From positions 1 through 34,211 of the IMG/VR virus record IMGVR_UViG_3300037502_001401: a DNA stretch of 34,211 bases. One strand, written 5' to 3'. The notes under the pieces were generated by a model. The model searched no databases, was not told the origin of the DNA, and worked only from the letters and a program-made list of their open reading frames with translations. How positions within the stretch are numbered: the stretch's first letter is position 1; the number at the start of each line of letters is the position of its first letter. The position numbers and the translations under genes are program-made. Origin of the DNA: a virus. Shown here piece by piece: positions 5,560 through 13,242 of this stretch.

Positions 5560-7012
5560 CGCGATTACCCGGCCGGCCTACTTCTGGGTCCCCGAGCACA
5601 CCGCGTCATCGGCGGGCCGTGAGGCTGCCGACCTCGCCCGGTCCATCGGGCAGCAGCCGGATGCCGAGGAGGAGCTCGCCCTGGAGGCGATCCTCTCCGA
5701 GCGATCCGACGGCCGGTGGGCCTCACTTGAGGCCGCCATTGTCTGCGGTCGCCAGAATCTCAAGACGTGGACGCTCCAGATGAGCGCCCTCTATGACCTC
5801 TACGTCCGGGACGTGGGTCTCGTCGTGTGGACGGCGCACCGCTTCCGCACCACTCAAGAGGCGTTTCGCGACATCCATGCTCTTGTCGACAACTATGACC
5901 ACCTCCGCAAGCGGGTGAAGAAGGTCCGCACCGCTAACGGCGAGGAGGGCATTGAGCTTCTGTCGGGCGCGCGGCTGGACTTCCTGGCCCGTACGTCGGG
6001 CGGCGGCCGTGGTCTGTCGGGTGACACCGTCATCCTTGACGAGGCTCTATTCCTGACGCCGACGATGATGGGCTCACTCTTGCCGACGCTGTCGGCTCGG
6101 CCTGACCCGCATGTCCGCTACGGCTCGTCCGCTGGGCTACGCGAGTCGGACGTCCTCCGCAGCATCCGCGACCGAGGGCGCGCTGGCGACGACCCGTCGC
6201 TTGTCTACCTGGAGTGGTCTACCGAGCCCGGTGGCTGCGCTCGCCCTGAGTGCGATCACAAGGCCGGGACCGCAGGCTGCCAGCTTGACGACGTCGCCAT
6301 GTGGCACGCCGCTAACCCGGCACTAGGGCGCCGCATCTCAGTCGAGTATCTGGCAGCGGAGCGCAGGGCACTCCCGCCCAAGGAGTTCGCCCGCGAGCGA
6401 CTGGGGTGGTGGGAGGACCCACCCGCCCTAGGCGACAGCTCCATCATCCCGGGCGACGCCTGGAATGAGCGCCGCGATCCTGACTCCCACATCGTCCTCG
6501 GCGAGCGTCTCGCCTTTGCGGTGGACGTCTCGTGGGACCGCTCCGTCTCGTGGATCACCGTGTGCGGCACGCGCCCCGATGGCCGACCTCACGTCGAGAT
6601 CGTGGCAACCCGCGCAGGCACGGAGTGGGTCGTGGATTGGCTTGCCCAGCGGGTCGAGCAATACGAGCCCATCGCTGTGGCATTCCAAGCATCGGGCGCC
6701 CCGGTGTCCTCGCTCCTAGAGGACTTCTGCCAGGCGCTCGGCGACATCGCACTACCTATCGCCGGCCCTGACCTGGGTCGCTCGTGCGGCGCATTCTTCG
6801 ACGCCGCAACCTCTGGGGCGCTTGTCCACCTCGGCCAGCAACCCCTCGACGACGCCGTCGCCTTGGCCGTGGTCCGACCACTCGGTGACGCCTGGGCATG
6901 GGACCGACGCAAGTCGCCCGTGGATGTCGCCCCACTCGTGGCCGCTACCTCGGCCTATTACGCCTGGGCCGCAGAGCCCGAGGCCATTGACGTTACTGAC
7001 TCTGTCTGGTGA
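5549..7012 (+). CDS. Terminase large subunit (packaging ATPase and nuclease)
   Basis: The 487-residue protein has a variant Walker A (CGRQNLKT, residues 66-73), Walker B VILDE (161-165) and a nuclease domain beginning at AFAVDVSWD with a metal-binding aspartate near 326. The enzyme uses ATP to push DNA through the portal and cuts the concatemer. I prefer the GTG at 5549, which overlaps the small subunit stop and starts just before the conserved PAYFWVPEH; the ATG at 5510 would add 13 residues that read as an out-of-frame copy of the small subunit end. Four cysteine/histidine residues around 230-244 (CARPECDHKAGTAGC) suggest a zinc-bound insertion. Confidence 0.95.
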   Translation: MQADAITRPAYFWVPEHTASSAGREAADLARSIGQQPDAEEELALEAILSERSDGRWASLEAAIVCGRQNLKTWTLQMSALYDLYVRDVGLVVWTAHRFRTTQEAFRDIHALVDNYDHLRKRVKKVRTANGEEGIELLSGARLDFLARTSGGGRGLSGDTVILDEALFLTPTMMGSLLPTLSARPDPHVRYGSSAGLRESDVLRSIRDRGRAGDDPSLVYLEWSTEPGGCARPECDHKAGTAGCQLDDVAMWHAANPALGRRISVEYLAAERRALPPKEFARERLGWWEDPPALGDSSIIPGDAWNERRDPDSHIVLGERLAFAVDVSWDRSVSWITVCGTRPDGRPHVEIVATRAGTEWVVDWLAQRVEQYEPIAVAFQASGAPVSSLLEDFCQALGDIALPIAGPDLGRSCGAFFDAATSGALVHLGQQPLDDAVALAVVRPLGDAWAWDRRKSPVDVAPLVAATSAYYAWAAEPEAIDVTDSVW

Positions 7013-7023
7013 GAGGAGGCCGC

Positions 7024-7161
7024 ATGTTGAGCACCGCGCTAGAGCTCGCAGGCTTCGCCCTCATCGTGACCGCTGCCGCGCTTGTGGCTGTCCCGCTGGG
7101 GATGGCCGCGGCTGGGGTCTCTTGCATCCTTCTCGGCTACCTCTTGGGACGTGACCTGTGA
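7024..7161 (+). CDS. Small two-helix membrane protein
   Basis: This 45-residue protein is almost entirely hydrophobic, with two membrane-spanning stretches (LAGFALIVTAAALVAVPLG and MAAAGVSCILLGYLLG). A strong AGAGGAGG ribosome site sits 5-6 bases before the ATG and its stop overlaps the portal GTG. Small membrane proteins between terminase and portal recur in actinophages; the function is unknown. Confidence 0.75.
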   Translation: MLSTALELAGFALIVTAAALVAVPLGMAAAGVSCILLGYLLGRDL

Positions 7162-8579
7162 GCCTGTTCTCTAAGCGCCGCGCGCCCGAGGTGCGCCATG
7201 TCACGGGCGACGTCTCGGCCATGCTCACCGACTACCGCAATGCCCGCGTCGGCTCGCTCCTAGACATCTCGTCCGATCAGGCGATGCGCCACGCGGCCGT
7301 CTGGGCGTGTGTGCGGCTGATCGCGGGCACGGTCTCGACCCTGCCGGTGGACGTCGTGCGGACGACCCGCAACGGCCGCCAGGAGGTGACGGTCCCGCTC
7401 ATCGCGTCGCCCTCGGCCGTGGTCTCCCCCATCACCTGGCGCGATCAGATGATGGTGTCGCTTCTCCTGCGCGGTAACGCCTACGGCCTCATCACTCAGG
7501 TTGACCGCGCGGGCTACCCCGTCGCCGTCGAGCTCGTCCACCCCGACAAGGTGGCGGGCCGCGTCGAGGACGGCCGTGTCCGGCTGTCCTGGGATGGCGT
7601 CGAGCATGACCTGTGGCCGCTGGGTGATGCGATCCACGTCCCGGCCTTCACGGTCCCCGGCTCTCCCTTTGGGCTTTCGGTGCTGGACTACGCGCGCACG
7701 ACCATTGGCTCGGGATTGGCGTCCGAGGAGTGGGGTGCCCGCTTCTTCACCGACGGCGCCGTGCCTTCGGCCGTGCTGTCAACGGATCAGGCCATCACCC
7801 GCGAGCAAGCGCAGGAGCTCAAGGCCCGTTTCATGGCGGCTGTGGCTGGCAAGCGTGAGCCCGCCGTCCTGGGTGCCGGTGTCGCCTACACCCCGATCAG
7901 CGTGTCTCCTGGCGAGTCGGCCTTCCTTGAGACCTGGCGCATGTCCGGTGAGAATGTCTGCCGCCTCTTTGGCGTCCAGCCGGAGATGGTCGGACTGTCC
8001 AATAGCGGCAGCGGCTCGCTGACCTACGCCAGCCGCGAGCAGCGCGTCCAGGACTTTCTCGCCTTCACGCTCACGCCGTGGCTGGCGCGCGTCGAGGAGG
8101 CGCTAACCGCGCTCCTGCCCCCTGACCATGTGCTGCGCTTCCGCACGGGTGGCCTTCTGCGCGCCGACATCCAGACGCGCTACGCCGTCTACGAGGCCAG
8201 CGCCCGCATCTCGCAGATGACCGACGGCGCGATGCCGCTGACGGTCGAGGAGATGCGCGCCTTGGAGGACTTGCCGCCGCTGACCCGCGCCGAGGAGGTG
8301 CTGTCCCCGTCCGACATGGCCGAGGTGGCGCGTCGCCTCTACCTATCGGTCGGCAAGGTCGTCACGGTCGACGAGGCCCGCGAGATTCTGCGGCGCGCCG
8401 GTCTGCCGCTGGACACGCTCTCGCCCGAGGACGTGTTCTCAAATCTGCCGCCGATGCCATCAGCGGACCCCGGGGAGACACCCGACGATCCGGCCGCCGA
8501 GGTCGACCCGTCCGCAGACGCGGACGCCGACGCCGATGCGGACGCCGATCTACCCGACACCGATGAGGACAACGCATGA
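7158..8579 (+). CDS. Portal protein, HK97 family
   Basis: The 473-residue protein shows the HK97 portal pattern: AVWACVRLIAGTVSTLPVDV near residue 48, LLLRGNAYGLI, YARTTIGSGLASEEWGARFF and ICxL-like ENVCRLFGVQPEMVGL followed by TLTPWLARVEEAL. Twelve copies form the ring at the unique head vertex through which DNA enters. The C-terminal 25 residues are an acidic Asp-Ala repeat (DADADADADADLP) encoded by a GAC/GCC run and probably disordered. The GTG start overlaps the membrane-protein stop; the stop overlaps the protease start (ATGA). Confidence 0.95.
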   Translation: MSLFSKRRAPEVRHVTGDVSAMLTDYRNARVGSLLDISSDQAMRHAAVWACVRLIAGTVSTLPVDVVRTTRNGRQEVTVPLIASPSAVVSPITWRDQMMVSLLLRGNAYGLITQVDRAGYPVAVELVHPDKVAGRVEDGRVRLSWDGVEHDLWPLGDAIHVPAFTVPGSPFGLSVLDYARTTIGSGLASEEWGARFFTDGAVPSAVLSTDQAITREQAQELKARFMAAVAGKREPAVLGAGVAYTPISVSPGESAFLETWRMSGENVCRLFGVQPEMVGLSNSGSGSLTYASREQRVQDFLAFTLTPWLARVEEALTALLPPDHVLRFRTGGLLRADIQTRYAVYEASARISQMTDGAMPLTVEEMRALEDLPPLTRAEEVLSPSDMAEVARRLYLSVGKVVTVDEAREILRRAGLPLDTLSPEDVFSNLPPMPSADPGETPDDPAAEVDPSADADADADADADLPDTDEDNA

Positions 8580-10468
8580 CAGACGTCCCTAACCTTGAGC
8601 GCCGCACCGCGGACGCCCGCTGGGAGGTCCGCGAGGAGCCCGATGGCTCTGTGGGCCTGCGCGGCTACGCGGCCGTATTCGATGCCCCCGCCCACGGCGA
8701 GGTCGTCAAGCGCGGCGCCTTTGACCGCTCACTTGCCGAGGGTCCCGTCGTCGAGTTGCTGTTCGATCACGAGGGCATCCCTATGGCGTCTACGCGCGGC
8801 GGCACTATGTCGCTGTCGGTAGATGACAACGGCCTCGTGGTCGACGTCCCTGCGCTAGACATGGACTCCCCCTACGTCAGGTCCATCGTCTCGGCGATGC
8901 GCCGCGGCGACCTCCAGAAGATGTCCTTTGCCTTCTTCACCCGTGAGGACTATTACGACCCCGAGTCCCGCACGAGGGAGCTGCGGGATGTTTCGCTAGT
9001 AGACGTCTCGGTAGTCACGAGACCTTGGTACGACCAGACATCCGTCGCCCTCAAGAGCGACGCCACAGACCTAGTCGAGGCAAGAGACGCCTCGGCTACA
9101 TCCGAGCAGACCGAGACCGAGGCCCGCGACGACGTCGCGCCCGAGGTGGAGGCCGACCTCGGAACGCCCACCCCAATCCCGACCACAGGAGATACACGAA
9201 TGTCAGACCACGACATCGTCGAGCCGGTCGAGGCGCGATCCGAGGAGAACGCCCCCACCGAGCTTGAGTCCCGCGTCGCTGCCGTCGAGGCACGCGCCGA
9301 CCTGGAGGCCCGCATCGCGCAGCTTGAGTCGCGCGCCGCTGCCACCGCCGAGGCTCGCGCCTACGATCAGGTCGCTCGCGTGACCCGCGAGGAGCGCACC
9401 TACAACCCCGACGCCGACAAGCGTGGGGTGTCCTTCATCCACGACGTCATCGCCCGCACCTTCGGCGACATGGACGCCGCTCAGCGCCTCTCCAAGCATC
9501 AGGCCGAGGAGCGCACCGAGCGCGGCTCGGCGCTGGAGGCCCGCGCCATCGGCACGTCGGCGCTCGGCGCTCTCGTGGTGCCGCAGTACCTCACCGACCT
9601 TGTGGCGCCGCTGGCCCGCGCCGGTCGTCCCACCGCAGACATCTGCAACATCATGCCGCTCCCGGCCGAGGGCATGACGGTCGAGATTCCCCGCATCACC
9701 ACGGGCACCTCGGCTGCGACCCAGGCCACGCAGAACACGTCCGTCAGCGAGACCAACCTTGACGAGACGACCCTCTCGGTGCCGGTCGTGACCATCGCCG
9801 GTCAGCAGACGGTGTCAGTCCAGGCGCTCTCGCGTGGCCGTGGCACCGAGCAGATCATCATCCGCGACCTCGTGGCTGCCTACAATTCGCAGCTTGACGC
9901 GCAGATCATCAGCGGCAGCGGCTCAACCGGCTTCCACCGCGGCATCCTCAACACGGCGAGCATCCAGTCCGTCACCTACACGGACTCCAGCCCGACCGTC
10001 GCCGAGGTCTACCCCAAGCTGTTCGATCTCATCCAGAAGGTCCAGAGCGGCTACTTCGGTGGTATCTCGCACTTCCTGATGCACCCAAGGCGTTGGAACT
10101 GGATGGCGGCAGCGGTGTCCACGTCCTCGCCCTTCCTCCAGATCAACACGAATCCGCAGGGCGCGGCGGGCCAGTTCGGCGCACCGTCCTACGGCGGCGT
10201 CGTCGGCAACATCGCGGGCGTGCCCGTCGTGCTGGACGCGAACATCGCCACGACCACGGCGACCGATCAGGACACGATCTACGGCGTGACCGCTTCCGAG
10301 CTTCACCTGTGGGAGGACGCGGGCGCGCCGCTGTTCATCCGCGTCGAGCAGCCGAGCACCCTTGGCGTGACGCTGGCGGCCTTTGGGTTCACCGCGTTTA
10401 CGGCAGCCAGATACCCGGCAGCCCACGGGAAAATTTCTGGCAGTGGATTGGCCCAGCCCGTTTTCTAG
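8576..10468 (+). CDS. Fused prohead protease - major capsid protein (HK97 fold)
   Basis: One open frame of 630 codons joins two usually separate genes. Residues 1 to about 165 are an HK97-type prohead protease (RGYAAVFDAPA, the LLFDHEG histidine at 65, the KMSFAF serine at 117, VSVVTRPWYDQT). A Thr/Glu-rich linker follows, then from residue 209 a helical scaffold-like delta segment (ESRVAAVEARADLEARIAQL) and the capsid fold (GALVVPQYLTDLVAPLARAG ... SHFLMHPRRW ... VPVVLDANI). An in-frame ATG at 9200 has its own strong ribosome site, so free capsid protein of 422 residues is probably made in excess of the fusion. The protease would cut the linker and scaffold during head maturation. Confidence 0.93.
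   Translation: MTDVPNLERRTADARWEVREEPDGSVGLRGYAAVFDAPAHGEVVKRGAFDRSLAEGPVVELLFDHEGIPMASTRGGTMSLSVDDNGLVVDVPALDMDSPYVRSIVSAMRRGDLQKMSFAFFTREDYYDPESRTRELRDVSLVDVSVVTRPWYDQTSVALKSDATDLVEARDASATSEQTETEARDDVAPEVEADLGTPTPIPTTGDTRMSDHDIVEPVEARSEENAPTELESRVAAVEARADLEARIAQLESRAAATAEARAYDQVARVTREERTYNPDADKRGVSFIHDVIARTFGDMDAAQRLSKHQAEERTERGSALEARAIGTSALGALVVPQYLTDLVAPLARAGRPTADICNIMPLPAEGMTVEIPRITTGTSAATQATQNTSVSETNLDETTLSVPVVTIAGQQTVSVQALSRGRGTEQIIIRDLVAAYNSQLDAQIISGSGSTGFHRGILNTASIQSVTYTDSSPTVAEVYPKLFDLIQKVQSGYFGGISHFLMHPRRWNWMAAAVSTSSPFLQINTNPQGAAGQFGAPSYGGVVGNIAGVPVVLDANIATTTATDQDTIYGVTASELHLWEDAGAPLFIRVEQPSTLGVTLAAFGFTAFTAARYPAAHGKISGSGLAQPVF
9187..9202 (+). promoter_or_regulatory. Internal ribosome site and in-frame start for free capsid protein
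   Basis: ACAGGAGA (9186-9193) lies seven to eight bases before ATG 9200, in frame with the fusion and exactly at the protease/capsid border. The sequence upstream encodes the proline/threonine linker, so the site looks like a retained gene start rather than chance. Confidence 0.75.
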
Positions 10469-10505
10469 GTCCACTGTCCCACATAACTAAATAGCAGCGC
10501 ACCCA

Positions 10506-10540
10506 CCTCGGCCCCGTCTGGGTTACAGACGGGGCCGAGG
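10506..10540 (+). terminator. Strong hairpin after the capsid gene
   Basis: A perfect 15-base-pair stem (10506-10520 with 10526-10540) closes a five-base GGTTA loop 38 bases after the capsid stop. It lacks a T-run, as many actinobacterial terminators do. It probably trims or protects the abundant capsid transcript and lowers expression of the glycosyltransferase downstream. Confidence 0.85.
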
Positions 10541-10575
10541 CATGGGGACACATCGCGGACCCTGGGGAGGGCGTC

Positions 10576-11286
10576 ATGCGAACCAAAGACAAGGTCTACA
10601 TCGGTTGGATCGACGGCGGCCAGGTCGAGGGCCAGTTCGCCGCCGATCTCGCCACCATCACTCTCGGCAGAACGTCGCGCATAGACGGACTCCTCCGAGT
10701 AGGCGGGCACCTACTGTCCCGCCAGCGCAATGAGCTCGTCTCACACTTCTTGGATGCCACGACGGCGCCGTGGTTTCTGATGATCGACTCGGACCACCGC
10801 ATCCCGGTCGGCTCATTTGACCGACTGATTGACGCGGCGCACGAGGTCAGCGCCCCGGTCGTGGCGGGCATGTGCTTCGCGGCCTATCCCCCGCGACCCG
10901 GCGACTTGTACCCAACGCCTGTCCCGGCGATCTACAAGAACGCCGAGGGCGAGCAGTACCGCGCCTACAATGACTACCCGCGCGACCGCCTCGTCAAGAT
11001 TGACGCGGCCGGGACCGGGTGCCTTCTGATGCACCGCTCCGCGCTGGAGAAGGTGCGCGAGATGCGGCCTGAGGGGATGTCCCCCAAGTGGTGCTTCTTC
11101 ATTGACGGCCCCGTTGGGGACGACTGGTACTCGGAGGACTTGTCCTTCATGCGCCGCCTAGAGGCGGCCGAGGTGCCGATCCACGCGCACACCGGGGCGA
11201 TCATGCCCCACCTCAAGACCTACACACTCACCGACGCGCACCACGCGCGACACATGGAGGAGCTCGCCCATGAGCGCGCAAGCTGA
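10576..11286 (+). CDS. Glycosyltransferase family 2-like protein
   Basis: The 236-residue protein has a GT-A layout: an N-terminal strand (KVYIGWIDGG), a basic segment RQRNELVSHFL, the metal-binding DxD motif in FLMIDSDHRIP (residues 71-81) and a C-terminal DDWYSEDLSFMRRL segment with the ED catalytic pair, followed by histidines (HTGAIMPH). Such enzymes transfer sugar from a nucleotide donor. Encoded right after the capsid, it might decorate virion protein, host wall or DNA. A CTGGGGAGGG site precedes the ATG. The nucleotidyltransferase at 3293 could supply the donor (inference). Confidence 0.82.
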   Translation: MRTKDKVYIGWIDGGQVEGQFAADLATITLGRTSRIDGLLRVGGHLLSRQRNELVSHFLDATTAPWFLMIDSDHRIPVGSFDRLIDAAHEVSAPVVAGMCFAAYPPRPGDLYPTPVPAIYKNAEGEQYRAYNDYPRDRLVKIDAAGTGCLLMHRSALEKVREMRPEGMSPKWCFFIDGPVGDDWYSEDLSFMRRLEAAEVPIHAHTGAIMPHLKTYTLTDAHHARHMEELAHERAS

Positions 11287-11473
11287 GATCGACGCCCTGC
11301 TTGACGAGCGCCGCGGCTACGTCGCCCGCAACCTGCCCGACCGCGTCAAGGCTGTCGACGAGCAGCTCGCCCGGCTTGGCCACCGCGTCGCCCCTGAGGC
11401 CGCGGTCAAGGCACCCGCACCGGAGCGGGCAACCGAGCCCAAGCCGACCCGGGGGCGTAAGGCGTCGGCATGA
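11270..11473 (+). CDS. Small charged protein, head-module accessory of unknown function
   Basis: This 67-residue protein has an N-terminal helix pair (AEIDALLDERRGYVARNLPDRVKAVDEQLARLG) and a lysine/proline/alanine-rich tail. Similar short coiled proteins sit between capsid and connector genes in many actinophages. A GGAGGAG site lies 7 bases before the ATG; the gene overlaps its predecessor by 17 bases and its successor by ATGA. Confidence 0.68.
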   Translation: MSAQAEIDALLDERRGYVARNLPDRVKAVDEQLARLGHRVAPEAAVKAPAPERATEPKPTRGRKASA

Positions 11474-12054
11474 GCCTCGTCACGACGTCCGAGCTGGCGT
11501 CCTTCACCCAGCTCACCATCCCTGCGGGGGCGGTGACGGCACAGGCCCAAGCCGCGTGCGACCGCGCGACGGCGCTAGTGCGCGCCTACTGCCGCCGGCG
11601 CATCACCCAGACCAATGAGTCGGTGACCGTGACGCTGACATCCAGCATGGACTACGTCGTCCGCGGCATCGTCGACCGTCACCTCCTGGACACGATCCTC
11701 CTGCCTGAGACGCCGGTCATCTCCATCACCTCCATCACCATCGGCGGCCAGGTCGTCACCGGCTACACGCTGCGCGCGGACGGCTCCATCCTCCTGCCGC
11801 GTGGCTACGCCAATGGCACCACCGCGACCGTGGTCTATGTTTCGGGCTACCCGGCGACCGACTGGCGTGTTGAGGCCGCCCGTGCCGTGGCTGTGCGAGT
11901 GGCAGCCCGCCTCTGGACTAACCCTGACAGCCGGACCTCTTACACCGGCCCAGAGGCGCTCAACTACCAGAGCACCCCTGAGCTTGTGCGCGTCCTGACA
12001 GCTGATGAGCGGGCCATGCTCCAGCCGCTTGTACGCATGGACGCAGTCGGCTGA
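11470..12054 (+). CDS. Head-tail connector (HK97 gp6-like adaptor)
   Basis: The 194-residue protein has the pattern of phage head-tail adaptors: an N-terminal helix run (TSELASFTQL, then AQAACDRATALVRAYCRRRI), a beta-rich middle with LPETPVISITSITIGG and a Y-x-SGY strand, and a long C-terminal helix (RVEAARAVAVRVAARLWTNP). These proteins ring the portal and join it to the tail. The position after capsid and before the tail completion gene supports the call. Confidence 0.8.
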   Translation: MSLVTTSELASFTQLTIPAGAVTAQAQAACDRATALVRAYCRRRITQTNESVTVTLTSSMDYVVRGIVDRHLLDTILLPETPVISITSITIGGQVVTGYTLRADGSILLPRGYANGTTATVVYVSGYPATDWRVEAARAVAVRVAARLWTNPDSRTSYTGPEALNYQSTPELVRVLTADERAMLQPLVRMDAVG

Positions 12055-12494
12055 TGTTCCAGATTGACACGTCGGACTTGGACGCCGGCATTGCGCGCAT
12101 TGAGGAGAAAGTTGAGCGGGTCTCCAAGATCGCGCAAGACATGTCCCCGCTGTGGCCCAAGGTCGGCGAGCTCTTTGCCGAGCAGCAGCGCGATATCTTC
12201 GCATCAGGATTCAACTGGCAGCCGCTAGAACGCTCAACGATCATAAAGAAGGGCGACGCCCGCGTCCTTGTTGAGAGCGGTGCCCTCATGCAGGCAGCCA
12301 CGTCGCCGATCCCAGTAGAGGCGACACCGCTTTATGCCAAGTTCGGCGTCAGGCACTCGGACGTCAATTACGCGCATTGGCACGCCCGCGGTGCCGGTGT
12401 GCCAGAGCGTCGCCCAGTCCCTCCGCTATCGACCGAGCTGCGGCGTGCATGGCTTGAGGTTGTCGCCCAGAAGGTGCGCGAGGAGCTGGCATGA
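12054..12494 (+). CDS. Tail completion / virion morphogenesis protein (Mu gpG or HK97 gp10-like)
   Basis: The 146-residue protein starts MFQIDTSDLDAGIARIEEKV and contains a FNWQPLERSTI segment followed by VESGALMQAATS and YAKFGVRHSDVNYAHWHARGAG, the pattern of phage morphogenesis proteins that cap the tail-joining interface. Start and previous stop overlap by one base (TGATG); the stop overlaps the next start. Confidence 0.78.
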   Translation: MFQIDTSDLDAGIARIEEKVERVSKIAQDMSPLWPKVGELFAEQQRDIFASGFNWQPLERSTIIKKGDARVLVESGALMQAATSPIPVEATPLYAKFGVRHSDVNYAHWHARGAGVPERRPVPPLSTELRRAWLEVVAQKVREELA

Positions 12495-13081
12495 GGGGAC
12501 ACGAGTACGCCCGAGCGCAGATTCGCGCACACCTTCAGGCGACCGTCCCCGGTCGGCTATCGGCAATCAAGTCGGCGCTTACGGCGACCACTCCTGCGGC
12601 GCCCGCGTCCTACTCTCTCGCCGACCGCCTGCCGGTCGACCCTAATCTGTACCCCGCCATCTTGGTCACCTCGACGGCCGCTCCCACAATCCGCAAGCAG
12701 TCGGTCTACGCGGCAGGCGACTCGGCAGACTTCATCGTCACCTATGACGTGCGCGTTGTCGTGGCATGTCGCACCGACGTAGCGGGCGGGGATGAGGCTG
12801 CCAGCGTTGACCGCGACCGACTCCTCCTGGCCGTCCGCGAGTCTCTGCTAGGCCGGGCCAATCTGCCCGCCGACATGGAGATCAGCACCGCAGACCTGTC
12901 GGAGGACACGGGCGCCGCCACTCAGGACTTGCGCGGCCGACCCCTGTCAGCCGGACAGATCACCCTCCGCGTCGCCCTTATGGAGACGCTGACGCCCACC
13001 CCAGCCCCCGACGCCCTAGAGGAGTCGGCCGTCGACGTCAGCGGCTACGGCCGCGACACCGACGACATCACCCCCAACTAG
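12491..13081 (+). CDS. Probable tail terminator / minor structural protein
   Basis: The 196-residue protein has a mixed alpha/beta pattern with YPAILVTSTAAPTI, FIVTYDVRVVVACRT and a helix DRDRLLLAVRESLL, similar to tail-terminator proteins that cap the tail tube at the neck. Position between the morphogenesis gene and the sheath fits. The C-terminal 35 residues are acidic. A GAGGAG site precedes the ATG. Confidence 0.65.
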   Translation: MRGHEYARAQIRAHLQATVPGRLSAIKSALTATTPAAPASYSLADRLPVDPNLYPAILVTSTAAPTIRKQSVYAAGDSADFIVTYDVRVVVACRTDVAGGDEAASVDRDRLLLAVRESLLGRANLPADMEISTADLSEDTGAATQDLRGRPLSAGQITLRVALMETLTPTPAPDALEESAVDVSGYGRDTDDITPN

Positions 13082-13098
13082 CCCGAGGAGAGCTCCGC

Positions 13099-13242
13099 AT
13101 GAGCCGAGTCTCGCGCGCCGAGGTCGCCCTCGGTGCTCCCCCCATTGTCGAGGACGCCACCCCGGTCGTCGTCGAGTCCCCTAAGCCTGCCGCCCCCAAG
13201 GCCAAGGCCAAGTCCACCGAGTCCGAGGAGAGCTCCGAATGA
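13099..13242 (+). CDS. Small protein of 47 residues before the sheath gene
   Basis: It starts MSRVSRAEVALGAPP, continues with a Val/Pro-rich segment and ends in a Lys/Ala then Glu/Ser tail (KAKAKSTESEESSE). It has a strong GAGGAG site and its stop overlaps the sheath start (ATGA). No fold is recognised. The 22 bases around its start (13083-13104) recur with one change around the sheath start (13223-13244). Confidence 0.68.
   Translation: MSRVSRAEVALGAPPIVEDATPVVVESPKPAAPKAKAKSTESEESSE

Noticed and set aside
8505-8565. Short GAC/GCC repeat as a regulatory or CRISPR-like repeat
   Set aside because: It encodes the Asp-Ala tail of the portal; units are contiguous with no spacers.
8339-8695. Leftward 118-codon frame opposite the portal end
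   Set aside because: Serine/alanine-rich mirror of the GAC/GCC repeat of the portal C-terminus; no ribosome site or coding logic.
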